Source: Orenia metallireducens | Lineage (GTDB): Bacteria > Bacillota > Halanaerobiia > Halobacteroidales > Halobacteroidaceae | Reading direction: 5' to 3' | DNA: 64,000 bases | Assembly: GCF_001693735.1 (NCBI RefSeq) | Contig: NZ_LWDV01000010.1 | Coordinates: 132,365-196,364 of the forward strand | In this document: one piece after another, positions 8,481 through 17,174 of the stretch | Position numbering within the stretch: position 1 is the stretch's first letter | Layout: every line of letters starts with the position of its first letter | Position numbers and translations under genes: made by a program | The notes under the pieces: model-generated | Told to the model about the DNA's origin: nothing | Database searches by the model: none | What the model saw: the letters and a program-made list of their open reading frames with translations, nothing else

Positions 8481-9695
8481 TCAACTCATAATTCCTTGTT
8501 TTGCTCTAATATGGTCTATATCTTGACCTATAATTATCTTAATCTCTGGTTCTTCTCCTACAATTAATTCACTCTTTAGATAATTAGATAAGTCCTCTAG
8601 ATTAGCTAATTGCTCTTGAGGAGCAACAATTGTAGTCTTAGAATAATTAAAACGGTCAGCATTTCCTACCCTCTTAATAAAATAGCCTTGCTTTTCTAAT
8701 AAACCAGCAACATTATTAGCTATTCCTTGTTGACCACTTCCATTTAAAATAACCAATTGTAGCTCTTTATGATTTAAATAAGATTTATCTCTGATTAAAG
8801 TATTAACTAGTACTCTAGTTTCCTCTTTATGGGGTAGCCAGTAGCTGACTCCACCAATATACTTAGGTTCCCCTGGCAACATTACCATTTCAATCTCTTC
8901 TAGACTGAAATTAGGAATAAAAGATGCTAATTTTAACATCTTACTTAGACCTAAGTCAGTCTTAACATTTTGACTAAAATCTTTAACCAATTCTGGAGCC
9001 TTGAGTAAAGTCTTAACATCTAAAATCTTATCTAATGCTGCCTTCAAGAACTTCTGTTGCCTTTCAATTCTACCAAGATCACCTAAAGCATCATGTCTAA
9101 AGCGTACATAAGATAGGGCATCCTCACCATATAACTTTCTCCTTCCGGCTTTCAAATCAATATAGAGATTATCAGCTTGATCTACATAATAAAGATCCTT
9201 CTCTATCTCTATTTCTATACCATCTAAGGTATTGACCATATCTATAAAACCTTGATAATCGACCTGTAAATAATGGTCAATCTTAATTTGTAATAAATCC
9301 TCTATACTTCTCTGAGTCAGCTCTACCCCATCATAAGAATAAGCAGCATTAATCTTATTATAACTATTACGATCTGCTAGCTTTACCCTCGTATCTCTAG
9401 GAATAGAAATAATCCCTACCTTCTGCTCTGATAAATCAATACTAGCAATTATGATAGTATCAGCCCGAGTATGACCTTTATATTTTGAGTCAGAACCCAA
9501 GAGGAGAATATTTAGTTTATTATCATCTAAATCATTCTCCTTTACTATAGGAGTTGAATTACTCTCATTAGACTCTTCTACTTTAGTTGTTCTATTTAAC
9601 ATAAAGCTAAAAGTTAATAGACCTGCCCCTACAACTACCAAACAGATGACTAAAGCCAACAGAACAAATTTTGTCACCTTAGTTTTTAGGGACAT
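8481..9695 (-). CDS. LCP (LytR-CpsA-Psr) family cell-wall glycopolymer transferase
   Basis: LCP proteins attach lipid-linked wall polymers to peptidoglycan outside the membrane. This 404-residue protein has one N-terminal membrane anchor (about 10-32). The LCP catalytic domain follows, with LLLGSDSK, RADTIIIASID, IPRDTRV and YVRFRHDALGDLGRIERQQ, the arginine and aspartate motifs that bind polyprenyl pyrophosphate. The last 90 residues resemble the LytR C-terminal domain (VILNGSGQQGIANNVA). It lies between yqeK and rsfS, a common arrangement in this phylum. The attached polymer cannot be told from sequence. Confidence 0.92.
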   Translation of the reverse strand: MSLKTKVTKFVLLALVICLVVVGAGLLTFSFMLNRTTKVEESNESNSTPIVKENDLDDNKLNILLLGSDSKYKGHTRADTIIIASIDLSEQKVGIISIPRDTRVKLADRNSYNKINAAYSYDGVELTQRSIEDLLQIKIDHYLQVDYQGFIDMVNTLDGIEIEIEKDLYYVDQADNLYIDLKAGRRKLYGEDALSYVRFRHDALGDLGRIERQQKFLKAALDKILDVKTLLKAPELVKDFSQNVKTDLGLSKMLKLASFIPNFSLEEIEMVMLPGEPKYIGGVSYWLPHKEETRVLVNTLIRDKSYLNHKELQLVILNGSGQQGIANNVAGLLEKQGYFIKRVGNADRFNYSKTTIVAPQEQLANLEDLSNYLKSELIVGEEPEIKIIIGQDIDHIRAKQGIMS

Positions 9696-9788
9696 AATCC
9701 CACTTCCTCTCTAATTTTGTCATTAGTTAAGAGTGATTAGAAACTAATCTTAAATTACTTACCAATCACTAATTCTAGTCACCATTTA

Positions 9789-10352
9789 CTAATCACTAAT
9801 TAATGAATTCCTTAATTCAATACTTTGAGGGTGAATAACCCTACCCTCTTCTAAATTATACTTGATTGTATTCTCACAAGCCATCTGTATAGCTTCATCT
9901 AATGACTTACCTTCTATATCTTCTCTTAACTGATTAATTGCTTTACAGTCCCTATTAGGCTCAATATAATCAGCTAAGAATATAATCTTATCTAGAGTGG
10001 TCATATCTTTATGACCTAAAGTATGCAAAGAGATTGCATTTAAAATATCTTCATCATCAATTCCAAACTCCCTTTTGGCAATCTCAGCCCCTACAGGAGC
10101 ATGCAATAAAGCAGGAACCCTTTTACAAATATCATCTATCACTATACCAAACTCCTCTGCTCTTTGCAATAGGAGATTATTGGATATTTTCTTAGCACAA
10201 TCATGTAATAGGGCAGCCCACCTTGCTTTCTCAACATCAACATTATGCTCTTTAGCAAGCTCAATGGCAGTATCTCTGACTCCCAAAGTATGCTTTAACC
10301 TCTTCTCACCAATCATTGTTGATAGTCTTTCTATTGCTTGGTTTTCAGTCAT
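9789..10352 (-). CDS. yqeK: YqeK HD-domain Ap4A hydrolase
   Basis: YqeK hydrolyses diadenosine tetraphosphate symmetrically to ADP. The 187 residues carry the HD-domain metal ligands: H in KHTLGV, HD in LLHDCAKK, H in LLHAPVGA, and the later ADYIEP segment. The ATG follows AAGGAGGG. In most Firmicutes it follows nadD directly. Here a helicase gene and a repeat element separate the two. Confidence 0.94.
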   Translation of the reverse strand: MTENQAIERLSTMIGEKRLKHTLGVRDTAIELAKEHNVDVEKARWAALLHDCAKKISNNLLLQRAEEFGIVIDDICKRVPALLHAPVGAEIAKREFGIDDEDILNAISLHTLGHKDMTTLDKIIFLADYIEPNRDCKAINQLREDIEGKSLDEAIQMACENTIKYNLEEGRVIHPQSIELRNSLISD

Positions 10353-10414
10353 TATTATTCCCTCCTTACAAATCTTTGTCTTATGTAGATAGATATTCTG
10401 CTCATTAAATTTGA

Positions 10415-10740
10415 ATAATATATTTTTCGGTACTTTTTAAAAATAAATAAAATCATCAAAACATCTTTCAGGAAGGCTTACCAGCCTTTTCCCGAGTAAC
10501 TTTTGCCATTGCTGGATAAGTTACCAAAAGATCTAGAAGAAAATTATACCTACGAGTCTAAAAACCAAGACTCTCCGTGGCAAAATCAGCCCACTCACTA
10601 GGCAATCAATATCTATTTAATTTAACAAATATTTGAATCCTAATTCAAATATTATCTTTTTAAAACACTTACTTCGTTCAAACATTAATTTCCTTCGATT
10701 CAAAAACTTTTTAAACTTAACCGTTGTATACTAATTTAGT
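10415..10740. repeat. MITE-like element, stem-loop type, copy A
   Basis: This non-coding block lies between yqeK and the helicase gene. It contains the hairpin CTACGAGTCT...AGACTCTCCGTGG, then CAGCCCACTCACTAGGCAATC, then CTTCGTTCAAACATTAAT. The same blocks occur in the same order in the elements at 17818, 36085 (reverse strand) and 48006. Its outer ends are more decayed than those of the other copies. Confidence 0.65.
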
Positions 10741-10750
10741 TGATATTATA

Positions 10751-10782
10751 ATAAGAAGTTGCCGATTTGGCAACTTCTTATT
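10751..10782 (-). terminator. Hairpin terminator downstream of the helicase gene
   Basis: AAGAAGTTGCC pairs with GGCAACTTCTT around a short loop. The minus-strand tail is TATTATAAT, so termination is plausible but the U-run is poor. It is about 100 bp past the helicase stop codon. Confidence 0.5.
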
Positions 10783-10883
10783 AGGTCTTTATATAATATT
10801 TACAAGTCCAAACTAAAACTTATAATATTTTAAATTCATCACTCGTTACTAGTTACTAGTCACTGGTTACCCATTACTGAACT

Positions 10884-12467
10884 TTATCTTGGGTTAGCTG
10901 GTTCTATATCTATAGTCTTACCTTTAATTGTATTGTTTTTCATAACACTTATAACTTCACTAGCATATTCTCTTGGTACCTCTACAAAAGTGAATCTATC
11001 AAAAATATCAATCAACCCAACCAAATCTCCAGAGATACTAGTTTCTCCAGCAATTGCTCCTAGAATATCAGCTGGGCTAATCTTCTGCTTTTTACCGATA
11101 TTGATAAATAATCTAACCATTCCCGGTTCAGCACCAGTATCACCAAAGTCTTCAATCTCTTCCTCTTCTTTATTATTATCTTTTTCAATTAACAGCTTTA
11201 ATAAGGCTGCTGCTACATCGATTGAAGTATAATCTTCCTCAATTAATTCTTCAATCATCTTAATCTCTTTAGATAACTTTTCCCCCTCTAAGATATTAAA
11301 TACATCCTCTAGAAGAAGTTTCATCTTAATCTCTTCTACATCACTAGCTGATGGTACATGCATTCTCTCTATCTTAGTTTTTGTATATTTTTGTATTCTT
11401 CTTAGCTTATAAACCTCTTTACCTGATACAAAGGTAAAAGCACGACCTGTTCTACCAGCACGACCTGTTCTACCGATTCTATGAACATAATACTCCTCAT
11501 CTTGAGGAAGGTCATAATTAAATACTAACTCTATATCATCAATATCAATACCTCTAGCTGCCACATCAGTAGCCACTAAGATTTCTACAGTACCAGCTTT
11601 AAATTTACTCATAACTTTATCCCTTTGTGGTTGATTAAGACCACCATGTAACCCATCTACAAAGTAACCACGAGCTTGCAATTGAATTACAAGTTCATCA
11701 ACTTGTCTTCTAGTATTACAGAAGATTATAGAGAGTTTAGGATTATAAATATCGATTAAGCGTGTCGTAACTTCTAGTTTGTTTCTGTTCTTAACTTCAA
11801 AGTATCCTTGTTCTATATTTGGTACAGTTAATTTCTTATGTACCACCTTAACTAGTTGAGGATCCTTTTGATATTTCTTTCTTAAATCTAAGATAGGCTT
11901 TGGCATAGTTGCTGAGAAGAATATTGTCTGTCTATCTCCTTCAATACCTTTTAAGATAGTTTCTATATCCTCTCTAAAGCCCATATTCAGCATTTCGTCA
12001 GCTTCATCTAAAATAATCATCTTTAAATCATCTAATTTTAAAGTACGGCGTCTCATATGATCCATAACCCGTCCAGGTGTTCCAATTATAATCTGTACAC
12101 CTTTTTTCAAAGCTTTAATCTGACGATTAATAGACTGCCCGCCATATATCGGTACAATCTTCACCTGTCTTTTATATTTGGCAAGCCTCTTTAACTCTTC
12201 AGCTACTTGAATAGCTAATTCTCTTGTAGGACATAAAATAAGTGATTGTACATTCTTATCATTTTCATCAACATTCTCTAAGGCAGGAATTCCAAAAGCA
12301 GCAGTCTTACCTGTCCCAGTTTGAGCTTGTCCAATTACATCTCTTCCAGATAATATATGCGGAATAGACTGTGTCTGGATTGGAGTAGCTTCTTCAAACC
12401 CCATATCCTCAACTGCTTTTCTTATCTCTTCAGATAAGTTTAACTCATCAAATCTTTTTGTTTCCAT
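10884..12467 (-). CDS. DEAD-box ATP-dependent RNA helicase (CshA/DeaD type)
   Basis: This enzyme unwinds RNA duplexes, probably in ribosome assembly, mRNA decay and cold adaptation. Its 527 residues show every core motif: the Q motif (F-x6-I...GFEEATPIQTQSIP), AQTGTGKT, PTRELA, TPGR, DEAD, SAT, then ARGID and HRIGRTGRAGRTG in the second RecA domain. A linker rich in Glu (about 420-440) leads to a DbpA-type RNA-binding domain (VRLFINIGKKQKISPADILG). The Shine-Dalgarno is weak. The leader is close to 390 nt, as often seen for cold-induced helicases. The gene interrupts the nadD-yqeK order. Confidence 0.96.
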   Translation of the reverse strand: METKRFDELNLSEEIRKAVEDMGFEEATPIQTQSIPHILSGRDVIGQAQTGTGKTAAFGIPALENVDENDKNVQSLILCPTRELAIQVAEELKRLAKYKRQVKIVPIYGGQSINRQIKALKKGVQIIIGTPGRVMDHMRRRTLKLDDLKMIILDEADEMLNMGFREDIETILKGIEGDRQTIFFSATMPKPILDLRKKYQKDPQLVKVVHKKLTVPNIEQGYFEVKNRNKLEVTTRLIDIYNPKLSIIFCNTRRQVDELVIQLQARGYFVDGLHGGLNQPQRDKVMSKFKAGTVEILVATDVAARGIDIDDIELVFNYDLPQDEEYYVHRIGRTGRAGRTGRAFTFVSGKEVYKLRRIQKYTKTKIERMHVPSASDVEEIKMKLLLEDVFNILEGEKLSKEIKMIEELIEEDYTSIDVAAALLKLLIEKDNNKEEEEIEDFGDTGAEPGMVRLFINIGKKQKISPADILGAIAGETSISGDLVGLIDIFDRFTFVEVPREYASEVISVMKNNTIKGKTIDIEPANPR

Positions 12468-12863
12468 ATAATTATTACACTTCCTTTTCTGTTAGTCAGC
12501 TTCCTTATGATATATAATATGTGCATCTGATAATAAATAATTGTATAAATTCAAACTTTTTAGCAACTACCTTACTCATCATCAAGCTCAATTATCTCAG
12601 CTAAATTCATTAAGGAAAACTAAATAGCCAACTACACTATACACTTATACTGCTGACACACACCAAAACTATGTATCAACACATTCAATTTCATAAAATT
12701 TCTATAAGAATAATGCTCTATATGTAGCCTTATTATAAAGTCATATAAAATCTCAAACCTACTTTTATTATGAAATCACCTGAAATAAATAGTGTTTATG
12801 AATTCTACTGAAGCTATATACCAACTTAAAAACCAACTGTTATTATTTTTAACGTTCTCCTTT

Positions 12864-12891
12864 ATCATAACACAAATATAATTTTTTGCAA
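12864..12891 (-). promoter_or_regulatory. Probable promoter of the helicase gene with a long leader
   Basis: TTGCAA and TATGAT are separated by 16 bp on the minus strand. Transcription from about 12857 would give a leader of nearly 390 nt before the start codon. No known riboswitch motif was recognised in 12468-12857. That stretch is AT-rich and without an ORF. Confidence 0.5.
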
Positions 12892-13019
12892 TTAATTTAT
12901 AGGTTCACCAGTAAAATCAACTGTTAGTCTATAATATTTGTGATTAATCCCAGTTACGAGTAACGGGTAACGAGTGACCAGTGAAACACTAATCATTATC
13001 AAATCTCTTCACTCTTTCT

Positions 13020-13069
13020 ACGAGTCCTGTGACTCTTCGTGAAGGAAAAATTCCCGACCGAATTTTTCC
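13020..13069 (-). terminator. Double hairpin downstream of nadD
   Basis: GGAAAAATTC pairs with GAATTTTTCC 14 bp past the nadD stop, giving a hairpin that ends in U residues. A second hairpin of the CTACGAGTC...GACTCTTCGTG type lies next to it. The same two hairpins recur downstream of proA (25930-26047), so they are dispersed units serving as terminators. Confidence 0.6.
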
Positions 13070-13082
13070 TATCCACTAATTA

Positions 13083-13688
13083 CTATTTATATAGATTATG
13101 CTTCTTAATGTACATCTCTACTGTCTCTGGTAATTGATACTTAATGGGTCTACCCTGAATTATTCTCTCTCTGATATCTGTTGAAGAGATTGCTAAACCA
13201 GGAATCTCTAAAGGATGTATACTATTAAGATAAGAATCATAAATATCCTGCCCCAGCTCTGACAAACAATAACCAGGTCGTGTAGCAGCAATAAACTCAG
13301 CCTCTTGTAATAAATCTTCAGGATCTTTCCAAGTAAATATCTCTAAAATTGCATCAGAACCAGTAATAAAGTAGATTTTAGCCTCAGGATATAGCTTTTT
13401 AAACTCTCTTACTGTATCTATTGTGTAAGATAAGCCGACTCTATCAATCTCCATTCTAGATACTCTAAACTTGGGATTACTCATAATAGCCAACATACAC
13501 ATCAGATATCTATCCTCAGCATCGGTAATTCTCTTCTCTACCTTATGTGGGGGATTTCCTGATGGCACAAAGATTACCTCATCCAAATTATATTGATAAG
13601 CAGCACATTCTGCTGTCAATAAATGTCCATTATGAATCGGATCGAAGGTACCACCCATGATTCCAATCACTTTCTGTTTCTTCTCCAT
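13083..13688 (-). CDS. nadD: Nicotinate-nucleotide adenylyltransferase
   Basis: NadD transfers AMP from ATP to nicotinate mononucleotide in NAD synthesis. The 201 residues carry the nucleotidyltransferase signature GGTFDPIHNGHL (residues 12-23), FVPSGNPPHK, the SDAILEIFTWKDPEDLL segment and the closing ISSTDIRERI motif. A GGGAGTG Shine-Dalgarno precedes the ATG. The gene normally heads the yqeK-rsfS operon. Here it is followed by a terminator and then the helicase unit. Confidence 0.96.
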   Translation of the reverse strand: MEKKQKVIGIMGGTFDPIHNGHLLTAECAAYQYNLDEVIFVPSGNPPHKVEKRITDAEDRYLMCMLAIMSNPKFRVSRMEIDRVGLSYTIDTVREFKKLYPEAKIYFITGSDAILEIFTWKDPEDLLQEAEFIAATRPGYCLSELGQDIYDSYLNSIHPLEIPGLAISSTDIRERIIQGRPIKYQLPETVEMYIKKHNLYK

Positions 13689-13855
13689 TACTTCACTCCC
13701 AATCTATATCTAAGAATTAATAAAAATCCGTTAAATAAACTTAAATCAGCATAATACAACTATTATCTTATACTAAGATTCAAATATCCTCAAGGGGATA
13801 ACTTAAATATTTTTAATCGATTTTGGATAAAATTTTAATTAGAGGAGGAAGTAAA

Positions 13856-14383
13856 ATGCTCAAAACTAAGAAAAGAACTTTATCACCTATCGAGCAGGAA
13901 GAGAAGCTATTAAAATTTGAAAGTTTGTACTACCAGATGCCAAAACCAGAGTATATTCCCGATAGATTATACCACTTTATCAATGAGGATAACCAAGCAG
14001 CACTCACAGAAGCTATAGAGATCATTAAGAGAGAAGGCTTAAAGAATGCTAAAAATCCCAGAGATATAACCAATTTTATCGATGATAAGGTACAAAGACC
14101 TTTGGGGATCTACTTTTGGGGTGAGCCTATCAATCAAGATATCCATATAGAAGTAAATATCAATAAATTAAACTTAAATAAATTATATGCTTTTCCCCAC
14201 TTTATCGCTGATAGCATATTACAATTAAATAAAGATTACTCTGTACCAGAAGAATTTTGGGATAAAGTTAGAGAAATTGCAGTGGCTATCCCTTTTGAAA
14301 ATTATCAGGGGCAATTCCAAGCTGAATATATCTATACTGCTGATATCCCCACAAAGCTAATAGAGATAAGAAAGAGCAACTGA
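13856..14383 (+). CDS. Hypothetical protein, possible ADP-ribosyltransferase-like fold
   Basis: This 175-residue plus-strand gene starts at the ATG after AGAGGAGGAAG; a longer reading from 13823 has no such site. The middle reads RLYHFINEDN...IIKREGLK...GIYFWGEP. The end reads QAEYIYTADIPTKLIEI. That order (LYHF near the start, G-x-YF in the middle, E-Y-x3-ADIP at the end) recalls DarT/RES-like ADP-ribosyltransferase proteins, but I see no decisive catalytic set and do not claim the activity. There is no signal peptide or membrane segment. It converges on the lipoprotein gene across a shared hairpin terminator. Confidence 0.8.
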   Translation: MLKTKKRTLSPIEQEEKLLKFESLYYQMPKPEYIPDRLYHFINEDNQAALTEAIEIIKREGLKNAKNPRDITNFIDDKVQRPLGIYFWGEPINQDIHIEVNINKLNLNKLYAFPHFIADSILQLNKDYSVPEEFWDKVREIAVAIPFENYQGQFQAEYIYTADIPTKLIEIRKSN

Positions 14384-14399
14384 TTAATCAGTTGCTCTT
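14372..14399. terminator. Bidirectional terminator between convergent genes
   Basis: AAGAGCAACTGATT is followed by its complement, AATCAGTTGCTCTT, a perfect 28-bp palindrome. It overlaps the stop codons of both flanking convergent genes, so each 3' end forms the hairpin. Confidence 0.8.
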
Positions 14400-16104
14400 A
14401 AAATTCTTCCTCTATAAATAAGTTGTTGAACTTCACTTTAGTTCCCTTAACCCCTAAGATAGATAAGTACTTACTTGTCTGTGTAGAAAAATTAATTTTT
14501 CCTAAATCTTGACCATTTAAATCTATATCCAATTTATTCTCTTTAGCTACAAGTTTAATACTCTTAACTGGCAATAAATTATCAATCTCTTTTTTGTATA
14601 CTTCTTTACCGCTATCACCAAAAATAGTGAATAGTCCCTGTTGAGGATCAACCATTAAAGTATAATTCTCCTCTCCAGAGAATACCAAAGCAAAGGGATA
14701 ATCACTTAATATCTTTAAATCCAATTCTAAATTAAAGTTAGCAAATTTATAATCACATATCTTAACAAAACTAGTATCTTTAAAGGCAATCTGATAGTTT
14801 CCATCTCCTTGTTCAATTATTACACTCTCATCATTTTCTATTTCAAAATAGTTGGGATATTCACCAGCAAAATCTTCCTTGATTACTAATCTATCAACTC
14901 CACTGACAGGTTGCTTATCAGATAAGATATACTCTAATCCCTGAGCAATATTTTCCCTCCAATTACCCCAATCATTCCCATCTAGATTGCTTTCAGCTTT
15001 ATAATGATAGCCTTGCTCTTTCAACTCTTTGACCAATTTAAAGTTATTTATTAGATTCTGTTGATTAGCAAATTCTCCCCAATGTAAATAGAAGCGGATA
15101 TTCTTTTTAGGGTTGTCTACTAATAATCTAATACTTTCCTCAGATAATAAAGGTGATTGCCCAAGGTAACTAGCAACAACTCCATTATCCTCTAAAATAG
15201 TACGAAGAGCCAGCTCTGCAAAGATATCATATCCTATTAAGATTCTCTTACTTATATCATCTATAGTAGGGTATTCTCTATCAAGATGAGTAATTATTCT
15301 TTTAATAAGCAAACTGCTTAAATTATTTTCAGAGGATAAATCCTTAGAATTGATAAATACTCCAATAACTTGATCAATCTTATCTTTAGCAATCATCTTA
15401 TCAAGAGTATTAGTAATACCTCCATATTCCAAATACTTATCTCCACCGATAAAATATAGTACTGGATATTTCTTAGCAGAGTTCTCTTTATAACCTACTG
15501 GTAAATAGATAAGTATCTCTACATCTCCAACTACATCCCTATTAAGAGTACCCTTCTCTAGCTCTACATCATCTCTCCAATACCCCTGGCTGTCATATTT
15601 GGGCATCATTACTTGGCTGTTAAGACCAAATACACTACTTACCACCACATTGTTATTGAGTGGATCATTTTTAAATTCTCCATCTATCACAAATTTATAG
15701 TCAAAACGTGAATCTTCTGGAACTTTAATCTGCAGATAATATAAACTACTATTAGCTAATTGCTCCATCCTTATCTTTTTCCAATCACTTAAATCACTTA
15801 TAAAAGCTATATTATTATCTTTAGAATCTGCTCTATAGACAAAAAGCACATTATTGTCTTGAACTAAAGGAAAATTTCCTACTCCAATTTTCTTTACCAA
15901 TTTATCAATTTCTCTCTCTTTTTTATTAATACTAGATATCTTATCTATCTTACTTTCAAATTCATCAAACTCTTGGAGTAAGTTAAGGTTGCTAAAGCTA
16001 GGACTATTACTTACTACAGCTTTTGAATTACTATCTCCAGATTTACAAGCCACTAATAAAAATGTCAATAATAAAGATAAAAAGAATACTATAACTCTTT
16101 TCAT
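14398..16104 (-). CDS. Lipoprotein with early-set domain and degenerate esterase domain
   Basis: The signal peptide ends in a lipobox (LLVACKSG, Cys20), so this 568-residue protein should be anchored outside the membrane. An immunoglobulin-like early-set/CBM48-type region follows (about 95-190: FISDLSDWKKI, YKFVIDGEFKNDP). Residues about 195-390 have the esterase D/enterochelin-esterase layout (ILIYLPVGY, YPVLYFIGG, LDREYPT). The nucleophile elbow, usually G-x-S-x-G-G, reads GYDIFA here, so the catalytic serine is absent. The last 150 residues look like a beta-sandwich of the LamG/DUF1080 kind. It is probably a binding rather than hydrolytic protein. The start ATG has no Shine-Dalgarno. Confidence 0.85.
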   Translation of the reverse strand: MKRVIVFFLSLLLTFLLVACKSGDSNSKAVVSNSPSFSNLNLLQEFDEFESKIDKISSINKKEREIDKLVKKIGVGNFPLVQDNNVLFVYRADSKDNNIAFISDLSDWKKIRMEQLANSSLYYLQIKVPEDSRFDYKFVIDGEFKNDPLNNNVVVSSVFGLNSQVMMPKYDSQGYWRDDVELEKGTLNRDVVGDVEILIYLPVGYKENSAKKYPVLYFIGGDKYLEYGGITNTLDKMIAKDKIDQVIGVFINSKDLSSENNLSSLLIKRIITHLDREYPTIDDISKRILIGYDIFAELALRTILEDNGVVASYLGQSPLLSEESIRLLVDNPKKNIRFYLHWGEFANQQNLINNFKLVKELKEQGYHYKAESNLDGNDWGNWRENIAQGLEYILSDKQPVSGVDRLVIKEDFAGEYPNYFEIENDESVIIEQGDGNYQIAFKDTSFVKICDYKFANFNLELDLKILSDYPFALVFSGEENYTLMVDPQQGLFTIFGDSGKEVYKKEIDNLLPVKSIKLVAKENKLDIDLNGQDLGKINFSTQTSKYLSILGVKGTKVKFNNLFIEEEF

Positions 16105-16162
16105 TTATTTTTGTCAACTTATATTTAACTAAATCGCTATTCTTTCTCCTATAAGTTGACAT
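16043..16162 (-). CDS. Possible 39-residue upstream ORF overlapping the lipoprotein start
   Basis: A short reading frame starts at an ATG preceded by AGGTAGGTG, the only good Shine-Dalgarno in the leader. It runs out of frame across the lipoprotein start codon and ends 60 bp inside that gene. The peptide begins MSTYRRKNSD and has a hydrophobic end. It may be a regulatory leader peptide or a chance frame. No family is recognised. Confidence 0.35.
   Translation of the reverse strand: MSTYRRKNSDLVKYKLTKINEKSYSILFIFIIDIFISGL
16112..16161. repeat. 12-bp inverted repeat in the lipoprotein leader
   Basis: TGTCAACTTATA (16112-16123) and TATAAGTTGACA (16150-16161) are perfect complements 26 bp apart, immediately upstream of the lipoprotein start. 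As RNA this would be a strong hairpin between the upstream Shine-Dalgarno and the lipoprotein ATG. As DNA it could be an operator. Confidence 0.7.
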
Positions 16163-16179
16163 TTTTCACCTACCTCTCT

Positions 16180-16209
16180 TTTATAATTAGGGCTTATTAT
16201 ATATATCAA
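16180..16209 (-). promoter_or_regulatory. Probable promoter of the lipoprotein gene
   Basis: TTGATA and TATAAA (or TTATAA) lie 17-18 bp apart on the minus strand, placing the transcript start close to the AGGTAGGTG site. The assignment is moderate because the -10 match is ambiguous. Confidence 0.42.
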
Positions 16210-16287
16210 ATAACTATACTAGTGTGAATAATTTTAATTAAAAATCTAATACCATCTTTACTCTTCTTTAAATCCAAAAAATTGATA

Positions 16288-16902
16288 TCATTTATAAACT
16301 TCTGAAATTAAATTTAAATCCTTTAATTCCTCTTTCAAACTTAGAGCATCTTTAAACTCTATAGTTTTAATCCCTAACTCTTCTGCTACCTTTAAGCTCT
16401 CACTATTATTATCAATATAAAGACATTCTTCGCCTCTAACATTAAATTCTTTTAGTGCATACTTATAGATTTCTATATCAGGTTTACAAAATCCTACTTC
16501 ATATGAGTTAATAACTTTATCAAATAATTCAAATAAATCCAACTCCACCAATTTATAATTTAATCGACCAATATCATTAGTAATCAAAGCTATTTTAAAA
16601 TCTTCTTTCAAATTCAAGATTATCTCTCTAACATCTTCCCTAACAACTTCAGCATGATAATATTCATCAACAAACCTTCTTAAATCTTGAATCATTACCT
16701 TATCTATAGCTTTATTAAGATAAAAGATAAATTCCTCTAGAGTCATCTGACCCTTTAATAATAAGAGGTACTCCTCTCCAAATATCTTATTACGTAATTG
16801 AGCCAAATTCCAACCATACTCACTACCATATTTAATCAAGATATCATCAAATTTAGTCTCTGTGACCACACCACCTAAATCAAATAATATTACTTTAATC
16901 AT
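16288..16902 (-). CDS. HAD-superfamily hydrolase
   Basis: This is a 204-residue phosphatase-like protein of HAD subfamily IA. Motif I is ILFDLGGVV, with the nucleophile Asp and the Gly variant at +2. Motif II is ALITND. The motif III Lys lies in FCKPDIEIYKYAL, and motif IV is CLYIDNN. An all-helical cap (about 15-80) lies between motifs I and II. I chose the ATG at 16902, which follows TTGGAGTGG. The substrate cannot be predicted. It stands alone between the lipoprotein gene and a hairpin terminator. Confidence 0.9.
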   Translation of the reverse strand: MIKVILFDLGGVVTETKFDDILIKYGSEYGWNLAQLRNKIFGEEYLLLLKGQMTLEEFIFYLNKAIDKVMIQDLRRFVDEYYHAEVVREDVREIILNLKEDFKIALITNDIGRLNYKLVELDLFELFDKVINSYEVGFCKPDIEIYKYALKEFNVRGEECLYIDNNSESLKVAEELGIKTIEFKDALSLKEELKDLNLISEVYK

Positions 16903-16994
16903 TCTATACCACTCCAAAATAATTTATTCACAAGCTGAATTAAACCAATTGTAATTATATAAATTCTAGATAATAATCCACTATCCTTTAAATA

Positions 16995-17028
16995 AAAAAG
17001 ACTATAGAAGTTTCTATAGTCTTTTTTG
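16995..17028. terminator. Bidirectional hairpin terminator
   Basis: A run of six A residues, GACTATAGAA, a 3-base loop, TTCTATAGTC and then six T residues make a symmetrical terminator. On the minus strand it would end the flavodoxin transcript. Confidence 0.75.
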
Positions 17029-17174
17029 CTCATCTATATTCTTAGTTTACTCAATAATTTGAATTTTAACAATAGAAATAATTTATAAGTAAATATAAAT
17101 TCAAATATAATAATCTATACCTTTATTAAGAACTATAGAAGAATTCAACAATTATAGTAGATACTATAATTAAT

